Shown piece after piece: positions 49,324 through 58,732 of a stretch of 64,000 bases of DNA. Every line of letters starts with the position of its first letter. Position 1 is the stretch's first letter. The position numbers and the translations under genes are program-made. The notes below the pieces were generated by a model that was given only the letters and a program-made list of their open reading frames with translations, did not search any database and was not told the origin of the DNA. This DNA is from Leishmania mexicana MHOM/GT/2001/U1103 (Eukaryota; Euglenozoa; Kinetoplastea; Trypanosomatida; Trypanosomatidae): positions 909,069 to 973,068 of the forward strand of contig NC_018336.1 in assembly GCF_000234665.1 (NCBI RefSeq), given 5' to 3'.

Positions 49324-51024
49324 ATGGGTAGTCACTCCAAAAAAAGCGGCAAAGGCGGTGGCGGCGCGCATGCGCGGCAGGCCCGGCAGCGGCAGCAGGG
49401 TCCGGTAAAGGTGCTCAAGAAGGACCTTGGCGTACCTGACCTGAAGGACGTGGCGCAGCGCCTGACGCAAACGGCACAACGTCGCACGCACAGCGTCTTG
49501 AGCATTCCGCACATGCACGGTGCCGAGGAGGCAGGTGGGTCTCGGCCAAGTAACAGCGGCGTAAGCGGCGGAGGCCTTCGCCTCGCCAACCTCATGCGCG
49601 GCGGTGGCGCCTTCGGGAAGGGCAGCGTCTGCTCTCCGATTCGCGGCAAGGCCCTGCAGCAGGTCGCTCAGAGCGCAGAGGACGCCGGTAAAGCCGAGTC
49701 GACCTTGGCGGACCGCCGTCGCGAGATGCTGACGCTGGCGCTTCGCACCTCCGAGAAAGTGCATGACTACGAGGCCCCAATGCAGCTGTTTCGCCAGGAC
49801 GGCGCCAGCGAGGGCTACGCGGAGGAGGACAACGTGTGGGTGGAGGATATGACGCGCCGCGGGCAGGATCGCTCGCTGCAGCGTTTCTTCAAAGAGTTCC
49901 ATCGCGTCGTTGAGAATTGCGATGTACTATTGCAGGTGCTGGATGCCCGCGACCCGCTTGGCTGCCGACTTACGCAGCTGGAGAAGAACATCCGCTCAAC
50001 CTACGGCGAAGAGCGGAAGAAGATAGTTGTGGTGCTGAACAAGGTGGACTTGCTGCCGTCGAAGGAGGTGCTGGATGCGTGGATCAACTACTTTGAGCAA
50101 CAGGAGCAGCTCATGTGCATTCCGTTTGCAGCCAACGCCAAAGGTTCACTGGGGCAAACGTACGTCACGAACATGTTTCGGCGGCTGCGCTCACTTGCCC
50201 GCAGCGGCGAGACGGGCGAGCGCAAAGCTATCGTTGTTGGCGTGATTGGATACCCGAACGTTGGGAAGAGCTCCATCATTAACGCGCTAAAGCGCAAGCA
50301 CGTTGTCGGCGTCGGCAACATGCCCGGGTTCACGACGGGCAACACCGAGGTGGAGCTGCGGTCTGACATCCGCGTGATGGACTGCCCCGGCGTGGTCAGC
50401 CCCGGCGAGGACAGCGGCGACGTGGTTCTGCGCAACGCCATTCGGGTTAGCGAGCTGGTAAATCCGTTCTTGCCAGTGCAGCGACTCCTGCAGCGCTGCA
50501 CGGCGGTGCAGCAGGCTGATGACCACGACAACACCGACGTCACCGCCCACCAGGCGTTGCGCAACAGTGGGCTGCACCCATTGGCTCTGTTCTACGGCAT
50601 TAGCCAGTTCCGCGAGAACGACGTGATGGACTTCATTGAACAAGTCGGGATGCGTCGCGGACGACTCACACGCGGTGGCCAGGTGGACGAGGAGTCGACG
50701 GCGCGCATGATCCTTACAGACTGGAACGATGGCCGCATTCCGTACTACACATATCCACCTGCTGTAGACGAGCTTTTCCTGCGCAGCGACGACGCCTACC
50801 GCGCCGTCAACAGCAGCGGCTGCCTCAGTGGTGGCGCTGAGGAGAGTAGTACGCAGGCGGAGCTGGTGTCGGCAAAGGCGCGCGGCGTGACGCTGGACGG
50901 ACTGCCCACGTTTCACCTTCACATGAATCTGATCGAGCAGCAGCAGCACACAAAGAAGCGGTGGAAGCAGAGCGACGCACCCTATGATGACCCTGACGGC
51001 GACGATGGGGACGAGACTCTCTAA
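49324..51024 (+). CDS. Circularly permuted nucleolar GTPase (nucleostemin/GNL3/Nug1 type)
   Basis: A 566-residue GTPase with permuted motif order: G4 N239-K-V-D242 comes first, then the P-loop G309-Y-P-N-V-G-K315-S-S, then G3 D353-C-P-G. The segment FFKEFHRVVENCDVLLQVLD followed by ARDPLGCR is typical of nucleostemin/GNL3L/Nug1 proteins, which act in the nucleolus in 60S subunit maturation and export. The basic, Gly-rich N-terminus (MGSHSKKSGKGGGGAHARQA) fits nucleolar targeting. The C-terminal RNA-binding-like part includes FYGISQFRENDVMDFIEQVG and LTDWNDGRIPYYTYPP, also family hallmarks, and ends in an acidic tail. The frame extends upstream with an ATG at 49228 and a TTG at 49030; 49324 was chosen because it starts the basic N-terminus, but 49228 remains possible. 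The stop lies 72 nt before the assembly gap. Confidence 0.9.
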   Translation: MGSHSKKSGKGGGGAHARQARQRQQGPVKVLKKDLGVPDLKDVAQRLTQTAQRRTHSVLSIPHMHGAEEAGGSRPSNSGVSGGGLRLANLMRGGGAFGKGSVCSPIRGKALQQVAQSAEDAGKAESTLADRRREMLTLALRTSEKVHDYEAPMQLFRQDGASEGYAEEDNVWVEDMTRRGQDRSLQRFFKEFHRVVENCDVLLQVLDARDPLGCRLTQLEKNIRSTYGEERKKIVVVLNKVDLLPSKEVLDAWINYFEQQEQLMCIPFAANAKGSLGQTYVTNMFRRLRSLARSGETGERKAIVVGVIGYPNVGKSSIINALKRKHVVGVGNMPGFTTGNTEVELRSDIRVMDCPGVVSPGEDSGDVVLRNAIRVSELVNPFLPVQRLLQRCTAVQQADDHDNTDVTAHQALRNSGLHPLALFYGISQFRENDVMDFIEQVGMRRGRLTRGGQVDEESTARMILTDWNDGRIPYYTYPPAVDELFLRSDDAYRAVNSSGCLSGGAEESSTQAELVSAKARGVTLDGLPTFHLHMNLIEQQQHTKKRWKQSDAPYDDPDGDDGDETL

Positions 51025-52184
51025 TGCGATCCCGCTGGCGCAGATGTTGGGGGGGGAGGGCGGTCGGGGTCGATGTCGGTGCGCCATGTGTGTGTGNNNN
51101 NNNNNNNNNNNNNNNNNNNNNNNNNNNNNNNNNNNNNNNNNNNNNNNNNNNNNNNNNNNNNNNNNNNNNNNNNNNNNNNNNNNNNNNNNNNNNNNNACAC
51201 ACACATGGCGCCGGTCTCTCCTGGTACTCTCTGTGCATAGTTGATGGAAGGGCAAAGTACTCGTCAAGATGCGCAGAGTGCGTGCGTGATTAAACGCTCA
51301 ACGGAACGTTAAACCTCTAATAAACATATGCGATTGGCAGGATAGCAATGAAGTCGAAATTCGACAGACATGTGAACACATGCGCGCGGGTTGCCACCGA
51401 TAGGCTTTTGGGCGGGTATGTGTGTGAAGGAGTGGCGGTGGGATCCAACAGCTGCGCCTCGCTGGGGCAACGGTGAAACACCGCACGCCACGTTTGCGGC
51501 GTCCTCGGTTCTTTTTGGCGTGCCTTATGGTTCGCTCTGCCTCCACCTGCTTCTCGGTCATCGTGTGTGTGACAGACTGTGTCTCTTCATTCTCCCCTAC
51601 TTGGTTACCTGCGCCACTGCCCTCGTGTGCGCCTCGACAGTGGTTGAGGGGGAGGGATCGGCGGGCAACGGGAACGTGGCCGTACCTGCCGCGCTACAAC
51701 GCTCCGCGACCTTCCTCTTCCCTCCCCCTTTTTTTGGCGGGTAGCGAGGTGACGTCAATGTGACGCCACATCTGCGTGCCTCATGATGCATATCTGTTCT
51801 TCTCCGCCCCTCCCCCCTTCGCCCTTTCTCTTTTTTCTTGCTGCCCAACCTGCACGCCCGCATGGCATGGGTGAGGTGGACTTTGAGACGGACGACACAC
51901 CCCTTGTGCGGCAGTGTCCCGCTCATATATGCATCCCCCCGTCCCCCGACGACCGCTCCAACACGTACAAGCTTCCATTCCGGCCGTCAGACGGCAAAAA
52001 CAAAGAAGACAACGTCATCACCGCCTCACGCCACCTTCCCTCGGCTACTCGCTCATAGGTAAGCGGCGTTGTGCGACCGAGCGTTTGGCGGCTGCTCGCC
52101 GTCTGACGCCTGCGTCGGTGGCACCTTGGCTGAGAGAGACCACGTATTTCAGCAGGGCAACAGCACCACGTCACTTCTTGTATC
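51025..52184 (+). other. Noncoding spacer interrupted by assembly gap
   Basis: Spacer between the GTPase and DPH2. It contains the N-run and pyrimidine-rich DNA at 51780-51850. No gene was recognised. Confidence 0.55.
51097..51196. other. Assembly gap (100 N) with inverted-repeat flanks
   Basis: Exactly 100 N's, the conventional placeholder for a gap of unknown size. The left flank GCGCCATGTGTGTGTG (51081-51096) and the right flank ACACACACATGGCGC (51197-51211) are reverse complements over 15 bases. Confidence 0.95.
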
Positions 52185-54461
52185 ATGTATCACGACGCAC
52201 CGGTTGAGGCAGCCGTGGTGGTGCATCGTCACCGCCAGCGACGCACTGCTTCAGCTTCCGGAGTCAACGGTGACGAAGGCGAGGCTGAGCGACGCATCAT
52301 CGACGGCTACCAACTGCGTCGCGTCGTGGACTTCCTCTTGACTGGGGGAACTCATGACGGGAAGGGGGCCACGGCGTCTGGCGGAGGGGCGGCGTCATTG
52401 TCCTGCCAGCTGTGCTGCAGCACCGCCGCCGTGCCATCGCGGCTTGGCCTTCCCTACATGCGTGTTGCCCTGCAGTTTCCAGACGAGCTTCTTGGCGATG
52501 CGGTGGCTGTGGTGCACTGCCTGAGCAGCCTCGTCGCCACAGATCAGCGGTACATTGAGGCGATGGAATTCAAGAGGGCGGAAGGGGCGGTGAAGGACGA
52601 GTCGCAATGCTGCACCGCTGGTGCGGTAGCACCGCCCCAGCGAAGAGGACTTGCAGCGGCTGGGGCAGCAGCAGCAGCACACATCAACCCTGCGACGATG
52701 GACAACCCGAACTGTCCCACGAGCGCTATGCGTTTGTTTGTCCTGGCCGACAACACCTTTGGCAGCTGCTGCCCTGATGAGATCACCGCCCAGCACTACA
52801 CGGCGGACTGCATTGCTCACTTTGGTGAAGCCTGCATGAGTCGCTCAACCCGCCTGCCGGTCTTCTATGTCCAGCCAGTGTTTCACTTCAATGCACTTGC
52901 CACTGGGGCTGTGGCTGGCAGCGACGCCGTAGAAGCGCTGCTGAATGCCGAGGCGACCTTAGTGCTGGAGGTGGCGCGGCGGGTCGCGTCGGCTGTTCAC
53001 CGTCGACTCAGCAACTGGTGGGCTGAGAAGATGGAAGCGACCGGCGCTTCGGTAGGAGCACCCTGCCCGGTGCGTCCCCGTCTCGCTATTGTTGGCACGT
53101 ACCCGACGAAAGCCATCGTACAGGCGGCTGAGCGTCGCTGGAGCACCACTGACGATTCTAGTGTTCCAATCAACTGGCCGCTCTTCGAAGAGCGCAGCCT
53201 CCCTCTCGCAGCTGAGCCGGCCAAGTTGCACGGCGCGGAGGCCAGCAGCGTTGCCGATGCAGGGTTCACTACCTCGGGTGAGGACTGCTGGCTCGTTAAC
53301 GGCGTGCGCTTTCCTCGCTTGCTTTCCTCGTCATCGTCGCCCGCGCCGTCGCACGAGGTACAGTACCTGCTCTTTATTGGCGCTGTCGGCTCTTCGGCAC
53401 TGGTCCATGTTCTGACGGCAGAGCAGTACAACCAGTTCCACTACAGTGACCTGTGCCGCGAGTACCTTGCGTGGGACGGCGGTGCTGAGGTGAGCAACGT
53501 ACCCGTCGTTTGCGTTCTGGATAGTAGCTTTGGTGACACGGCAGGGACGAGGGAGCAGCTGCACAATGTCTCCAAGTGTCTTGCAGAGGCTGGTGCTTCT
53601 CCGTCTGCGTCTCTCGAGCTGACAGATGCTGTGCACCATTGGGTGTCAGCCGCGTGCGCCGACGGCGTCGCTGCGGCTCTTGTAACTGGTGATGGCATGC
53701 GAGCTCAGCAGATGCTGCAGCGGCGCATGAGACAGCGCGCCTTCAACATCGAGTCCGTGCGGGCAAGCTCCGCCATCGGCATCCTCGTTGCCTCGCTGGC
53801 CATCGAGGGCTACTACGAGGTGACGCAGCAGCTCCACCAGCTTCTTCGGGCCTACGGGAAGCGCAGCTACATGATCTATGTCGGCCACTTGAATGAGTTC
53901 AAGCTGGCGAACTTTGTTGACACAGTTGACTGCTTTGTCGCGGTGGCCTGCCCGTACAGCCGGCAGGGCCATTTCACCGAGAAGAGGGATGGCTTCATGA
54001 AGCCAATCGTGTCACCGGCCGAGGTGCTCGTCGCTTTGACGAGCACCGACGACACGCAAGCAGACGAGCAGTACGGCATGGTGGCCGTCTACACAACCTC
54101 CTTTCAGGCAGTGCTGCCGCTGCTGAAGAGAGCCGTGCAGTCGCGCCGAAGCGAGCTTGAATCCCGCGCAGGCGGCACGGACGCTGACACGCAGCATAGG
54201 CAGAATGTCGAGGAGGGACAGTGGACATCCAGCGGCGCGCTGGTACGTGCCAGTCTTGGAAGCGGCGGTGATGCCTTGATTGTTCAGGGAAGCTCGCAGG
54301 GTGCTCTCGCCCGCCTGTACGAGCGCGAGTACGTTGGTCTTGACCCTCGGGTGGGGCAGACGCCGATTCAGGCCGACATCCTGGAGGGCAAGCACGGCAT
54401 TGCGCGCGGCTATGCAAAGGAGCGGGAGGGACAAGGCGTGCCACTGTCAGGGACCCCGTGA
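52185..54461 (+). CDS. DPH2: DPH2-like diphthamide biosynthesis protein
   Basis: DPH1-DPH2 is the iron-sulfur radical-SAM complex that puts the 3-amino-3-carboxypropyl group on the target histidine of elongation factor 2, the first step of diphthamide synthesis. This 758-residue protein has the family segments LPYMRVALQFPDELLGDA, the cysteine motif NTFGSCCPDEITAQHY (C195-C196) and, in the third domain, FVDTVDCFVAVACPYSRQGH (C589) followed by FMKPIVSPAEVLVAL. The double Cys in FGSCCPDE and the FxKPIVxPxE block favour DPH2 over DPH1. Low-complexity linkers at ~30-70 and ~150-180 and a divergent middle domain make it longer than the ~500-residue yeast and human forms. The C-terminal tail carries a conserved-looking YVGLDPRVGQTPIQADI. 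Assignment to DPH2 rather than DPH1 is probable, not certain. Confidence 0.85.
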   Translation: MYHDAPVEAAVVVHRHRQRRTASASGVNGDEGEAERRIIDGYQLRRVVDFLLTGGTHDGKGATASGGGAASLSCQLCCSTAAVPSRLGLPYMRVALQFPDELLGDAVAVVHCLSSLVATDQRYIEAMEFKRAEGAVKDESQCCTAGAVAPPQRRGLAAAGAAAAAHINPATMDNPNCPTSAMRLFVLADNTFGSCCPDEITAQHYTADCIAHFGEACMSRSTRLPVFYVQPVFHFNALATGAVAGSDAVEALLNAEATLVLEVARRVASAVHRRLSNWWAEKMEATGASVGAPCPVRPRLAIVGTYPTKAIVQAAERRWSTTDDSSVPINWPLFEERSLPLAAEPAKLHGAEASSVADAGFTTSGEDCWLVNGVRFPRLLSSSSSPAPSHEVQYLLFIGAVGSSALVHVLTAEQYNQFHYSDLCREYLAWDGGAEVSNVPVVCVLDSSFGDTAGTREQLHNVSKCLAEAGASPSASLELTDAVHHWVSAACADGVAAALVTGDGMRAQQMLQRRMRQRAFNIESVRASSAIGILVASLAIEGYYEVTQQLHQLLRAYGKRSYMIYVGHLNEFKLANFVDTVDCFVAVACPYSRQGHFTEKRDGFMKPIVSPAEVLVALTSTDDTQADEQYGMVAVYTTSFQAVLPLLKRAVQSRRSELESRAGGTDADTQHRQNVEEGQWTSSGALVRASLGSGGDALIVQGSSQGALARLYEREYVGLDPRVGQTPIQADILEGKHGIARGYAKEREGQGVPLSGTP

Positions 54462-55280
54462 TGCGGGGCTGCCGTCGCAGCGTTTCTCCAAGGCACGAGT
54501 GACGCTAGCTTTCTGGCGCTTTTCTTTTGCCATATTTTCTTTGCTAACTCATAACAAGCACAGCGGATAAGAGACGGAAAGGCGTGGCCCCGATTTCTGA
54601 GGATGGGCGAACCGCGTAAGACAGCGGATGGTATCGGGAAGTGGTGGATGACTCGGTGTGTGTGGGCACATCTTGATGCATAGACGCACACCTACGTGCA
54701 CGTGCACACGTGTCGGCACGGAAAAGTCGGGTGCGCGCTTCAAGTGAGCGGCACACTGACACACAAACACACACATACGCACATGACGCTGTGATACAGG
54801 TGACTGTGGTGTGACTTTCTTGACGCATCATTGAAGGGGCGCCGCCGTACGTGCTCTCTCGCTTCCTCTTTCACTCACTCTGTGCTTCGTCATGCAAGGG
54901 GGACCAGTTCCAGTTGCACACAGGCATGTGGCGGTGATGTGTACGCTGCACCTTTCTTCCACTCACTCTTGCCTTCTGCTGTGCGCATTCCGCCTTCGTT
55001 TTTCTTGTTCTCTACTCACCGTTCCGGACATGCACCACAAGCACGTTCACCACTAGGACTTCAGCTGCCCTCCCTCCCTCCTTTATCCCGGCCCGAAGCA
55101 AAACGAAAGCGCTTTGACATGCACCGCTGCATGCAGATGCAGTAGCAGCAGGGACAATACCGGATACTTCTTGCCGGTTGAGGTGGACGCAAGGGGGCAG
55201 CGCGCGCGGCTGTCTTGATCCTGCTGCCGGTTAGATCGCGTCTTTTGCCACACCCGCACACCCAGCACCTCCTTGCACTC
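54462..55280 (+). other. Noncoding spacer
   Basis: UTR-type sequence between DPH2 and the MYND-finger gene, with CA-rich patches near 54757-54782 and a C/T tract at 55067-55090 that could direct splicing for the next mRNA. No gene was seen. Confidence 0.55.
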
Positions 55281-57542
55281 ATGTCTCTGTTTTCTCTGAG
55301 GTGCAACCTCGGGGCGTTGTTTTCCCTTCCGCAGGTGGGCGCTTCGCAACAGGAGGGTCAACCTGTTACACCGAGGTGTCCCACAGACTTGCAGGTGGCG
55401 ACGCGCTCTGTGGATGTGGACACCAGGCCCCGCACAGTGGCAATGCCGCAAAGTCCGCTGCGAATCCCTCCACGCACTGAGCCGCAGAGCCCGTCATCAG
55501 GTTTGAGAAGCGGCGTCGACAACAGTCGCTCTCCATCGCGTCATCAGCAGCCACCACACGCATCGCGCCCCCCGCGACGGGACTGTGTCTCGACGCACTC
55601 GCGAAGACTTAGCGGCAGCACGGCGCTGCCTGCATGGTGTACTGAGTCAACCGGAGACAATGTGCACGGCAGAGGCCACGTGAACTCTGCAAGGCACAGG
55701 TTTGCACTGCGCTCGCCATCGCCGTGCAAGCAGCTAGCTCGGGCGAGCAGCACGGTTCTTTCGAATGAAACGACGTCCACGCATCCCAACATCACCCATG
55801 CATGTGGTGGTCATAGTGGCAGCGTGGACTCCTCTCTTACGCCGGCAGTGACGACGACGCCGCTTGGAAGAGAAGACGCCACCTTGGTCAGATCCGGCGA
55901 ACGGGTGCCAGCTCACCTCCTTGTACACCCTGCCGCCCTGACCGCTACCGAGTCGGATACGGGCTCTGCGCGCGCTGCCGCGGCTCTCGACGGAAAACGT
56001 TCTCGGCGAATACGGGGTCCCCTGCGCACAGGTTCAGGCGAGCCAGGCAGCGCGAGGGTCTTCTCTGTGACGCCGAGCAGAAGTACAGACGTCGCATCTG
56101 CTCTCTTGAATTCAGGGGCGAGCGGCGCTCTTGGTACCGGCGTCAGCGGCGGGACTGTCGGTGCGACCCTCTCCAACTACCCTGACAAGACATTCGGTGG
56201 CGTCGGCACCAGAAACCGGAGCCACTGCTCTCACTGCAAGGTGGCAGAGGAGGTGCTCTACTGTTGCCCCTGCGGCCTCGCCCGCTACTGCTGCACCACC
56301 TGCCAACACGCGCACTGGCCCTTTCACAAAGTGGTCTGCTGCCACGCTGTGCGCGCTATTCGGCCGCCGACGCGGCATTGTGATTGGTGCCGTGCGCCTT
56401 CGCAGACCCTGCGTCAGTGCGGGTGTGGCTCTGCCTACTACTGCGACACGCACTGCCAACGCGAAGATTGGTCGTACCATTGCATCATCTGTAGCAGTGA
56501 GACCAGCACAGCACTGGCGACCGCACTCGTGGGCGGGCGAGTAGTGCGCGCGAGGCGCGAGGCCGCCACGCAGACGGCACACTGGCAGATCAGCGCCCCT
56601 GTCGTTCATCGTACTGGGCGAGGTGACGGCACCACGACGGCGGAAAATGCGACTGGAATGAGCGTCCATCTTCACAGGAGCCTTCATGAGCGGCACGGCC
56701 GATCCGACAGCGACGGCGAGGACAACACCTCCTGTGGTTCGTCCATGCGGGCATCGCGTCGCCGGCGCTCCCATGCTCGCGCAATGTTGGAGCACGGGTC
56801 GCAGGTGGGAGTGGATAGCGGATCTGGTGCCTTCACGACGTTCCGCCAGAACGGCGAGACGACTGTGCGGGCGTCAAGCTATGCCGATACAGGAGGTCGC
56901 ACAGCAACCTCTACCCAAGCTGCCATCGCTTATGATGGCATGGACGCTGGCCAGTATGGCGCGGGGTTCGCCGAGATGAACTCGCGCAGCATGCTCAGCC
57001 ACCATCACGCTACCGGGACGCTCTACAAAAGCCTGCACATCAACACAAGCGCAGCGCAGCAGCAGTGGCACAATTCTTTATTGGACGGTTCGGGTGTCGG
57101 GTGGTCGCAGTCGCTGCGGCTCAGCCAGGGTGGAGAACCCAATCACAGAGCTGCTGGCGCCTCCCTCCAACACCAACATCACCAATCCTCTCTGTTGACC
57201 GATCACCACATGTACGTGAATCACGCCAGCCAGTTAGAGCTCATGGACCGGAACCTTTTCCCCGTGGCCAGTCCCACCACCCGAGATCAACCAGGCGTGG
57301 TCGCATTCCTAGTCGCATCACGCCACATTCTGGAGAGGGAGGAGATCAGCGCACGAGCTGCGCTCTTCCGCAAGTTTCGGCTGGGGTGCACCGGGCTTCA
57401 GATGCGTGTGCTCGGCAAAAGGGAAGAGGAAGAGCGCATGACCATCTTGAAGGACGAGGTATTTTGGTGGGTGCGGACAGGCAATCCTGCGTGGAGGAAG
57501 CTAACGCAAGAGCTGCAGCGCTTTTATGAGGCGCGCACATGA
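55281..57542 (+). CDS. Tandem MYND-type zinc-finger protein
   Basis: A 753-residue protein with two adjacent MYND-like zinc fingers. The first (about 316-352) reads CSHCKVAEEVLYCC, then CGLARYCCTTCQHAHWPFHK and a closing C. The second (about 367-404) reads CDWCRAPSQTLRQCGCG, then YYCDTHCQREDWSYHCIIC. MYND fingers usually bind proline-rich partner peptides. The rest is low-complexity Ser/Thr/Arg/His-rich sequence, apart from a C-terminal block from ~680 (VVAFLVASRHILEREEISAR, LRVLGKREEEERM-type helix, VFWWVRTGNPAWRKLTQELQ) that may be folded. No SET domain is seen, so it is not a SMYD methyltransferase. A TTG-initiated extension to 55215 was discarded. A good pyrimidine tract with CAG ending at 55335 lies inside the frame; if used, translation would begin at the ATG at 55443. 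Confidence 0.78.
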   Translation: MSLFSLRCNLGALFSLPQVGASQQEGQPVTPRCPTDLQVATRSVDVDTRPRTVAMPQSPLRIPPRTEPQSPSSGLRSGVDNSRSPSRHQQPPHASRPPRRDCVSTHSRRLSGSTALPAWCTESTGDNVHGRGHVNSARHRFALRSPSPCKQLARASSTVLSNETTSTHPNITHACGGHSGSVDSSLTPAVTTTPLGREDATLVRSGERVPAHLLVHPAALTATESDTGSARAAAALDGKRSRRIRGPLRTGSGEPGSARVFSVTPSRSTDVASALLNSGASGALGTGVSGGTVGATLSNYPDKTFGGVGTRNRSHCSHCKVAEEVLYCCPCGLARYCCTTCQHAHWPFHKVVCCHAVRAIRPPTRHCDWCRAPSQTLRQCGCGSAYYCDTHCQREDWSYHCIICSSETSTALATALVGGRVVRARREAATQTAHWQISAPVVHRTGRGDGTTTAENATGMSVHLHRSLHERHGRSDSDGEDNTSCGSSMRASRRRRSHARAMLEHGSQVGVDSGSGAFTTFRQNGETTVRASSYADTGGRTATSTQAAIAYDGMDAGQYGAGFAEMNSRSMLSHHHATGTLYKSLHINTSAAQQQWHNSLLDGSGVGWSQSLRLSQGGEPNHRAAGASLQHQHHQSSLLTDHHMYVNHASQLELMDRNLFPVASPTTRDQPGVVAFLVASRHILEREEISARAALFRKFRLGCTGLQMRVLGKREEEERMTILKDEVFWWVRTGNPAWRKLTQELQRFYEART

Positions 57543-58732
57543 ACTCCGCACCTTCCTGAAGCGTGCGCCGTCGGCAGAGGAGAGGGGAGGGAGGGCGTTC
57601 GCCGATGTTTTTTTTTTTGGTTACGTGTGTACGCGCGTCTGTCACTCGATCTCGGGGTGTGCGTTGCACCTGTTCCGTGATGCTGCATCAGCGGCTTGGT
57701 CTGCTTTTCGGGGTGATGGCTTTGGCGGTACTCACCGTTGTTCGGGCCGCCCCAGCCCCACTACCTAGTGAAAAAGGAAATAAATCAAAACAGAAGGGAG
57801 CGTGATCATCACAGATGTGCGGTGTCTCCGTCTCCCTCACTCAGCCGCCACCCCATCGTTGCGCACACGGCGTGCACGTATTCTTTTTTGTTGTTGCCCA
57901 GGCGCACGGGCAGCAGAGCTGCGCACCATGGCGCATCGAACGCCTCTATCCCCCTTCTTTGCGGCCCCCCATTTGGCGCCATTGTGTGCGCTGCCCTCGT
58001 GGAACCCCCCCGCTTCCACCGCACCCCTCCGCTCAGCATTCGCCCTTCTTGTTGTACAGGCACGAGACGTGCACCTCTCCTCTTCTACTCTCGGTACCCC
58101 TGCCCACATCGCCCCGCCCGACGTCTCCCTCTCCAACAAACCCTGTCCTCGCGTCCTCGCCGCCCGCTTTCTTATAACATTAGCCATTTTGTGTCAAGTG
58201 GGTTCATCAAGGATCATACGCGCTAAAACAGCCGCCGCCACCACCACCACGCGCACATAAAAAAAAACAAAGGAAGAGGTAGCGCCTACACGCGACAGTG
58301 TACCTCCGCACTCTCCCATCTTTTCTTTTCCGCCTGTCTTCCTACTTCGCTGCATCTTCTCCTTTGGTGTTGTGCTCCACTGTCCTCTCGCGGTCGTCGT
58401 GCGTGTCTGCTCGGCTATCACCCGTCTCGGTACCCGTGCCCTCTTCGCTTCGCCGCGTTTCGCCTCCCTTTCTCTCTCCCTTCTGCATTGCCGCTGCTAT
58501 TTTGCGTGGCGGGGCCTTCCCTTTCGTCCTCTTGAGTGTCAGTGTCGCATCTTTTTCGTCTGTTGCTGCGGTGACTGTTGTCGTGTGTGGCCGTGTCCTT
58601 TAGGGCACACACCTGTCCTCGCTGCCATGAAGGTCGTGTTGTTCTCTCCTCGCCTCCCCTTCTCTTGCTCGTGTCTCTCGGCCTAGTCGAAGGGACGGTT
58701 GGTAAGACGCTACAGCACTACCCTAAGAAAAT
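57543..58732 (+). other. Noncoding spacer
   Basis: UTR-type sequence with a T11 run at 57608-57618, an A-rich stretch at 58256-58271 and extensive C/T-rich DNA at 58310-58560. No gene was recognised. Confidence 0.55.
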
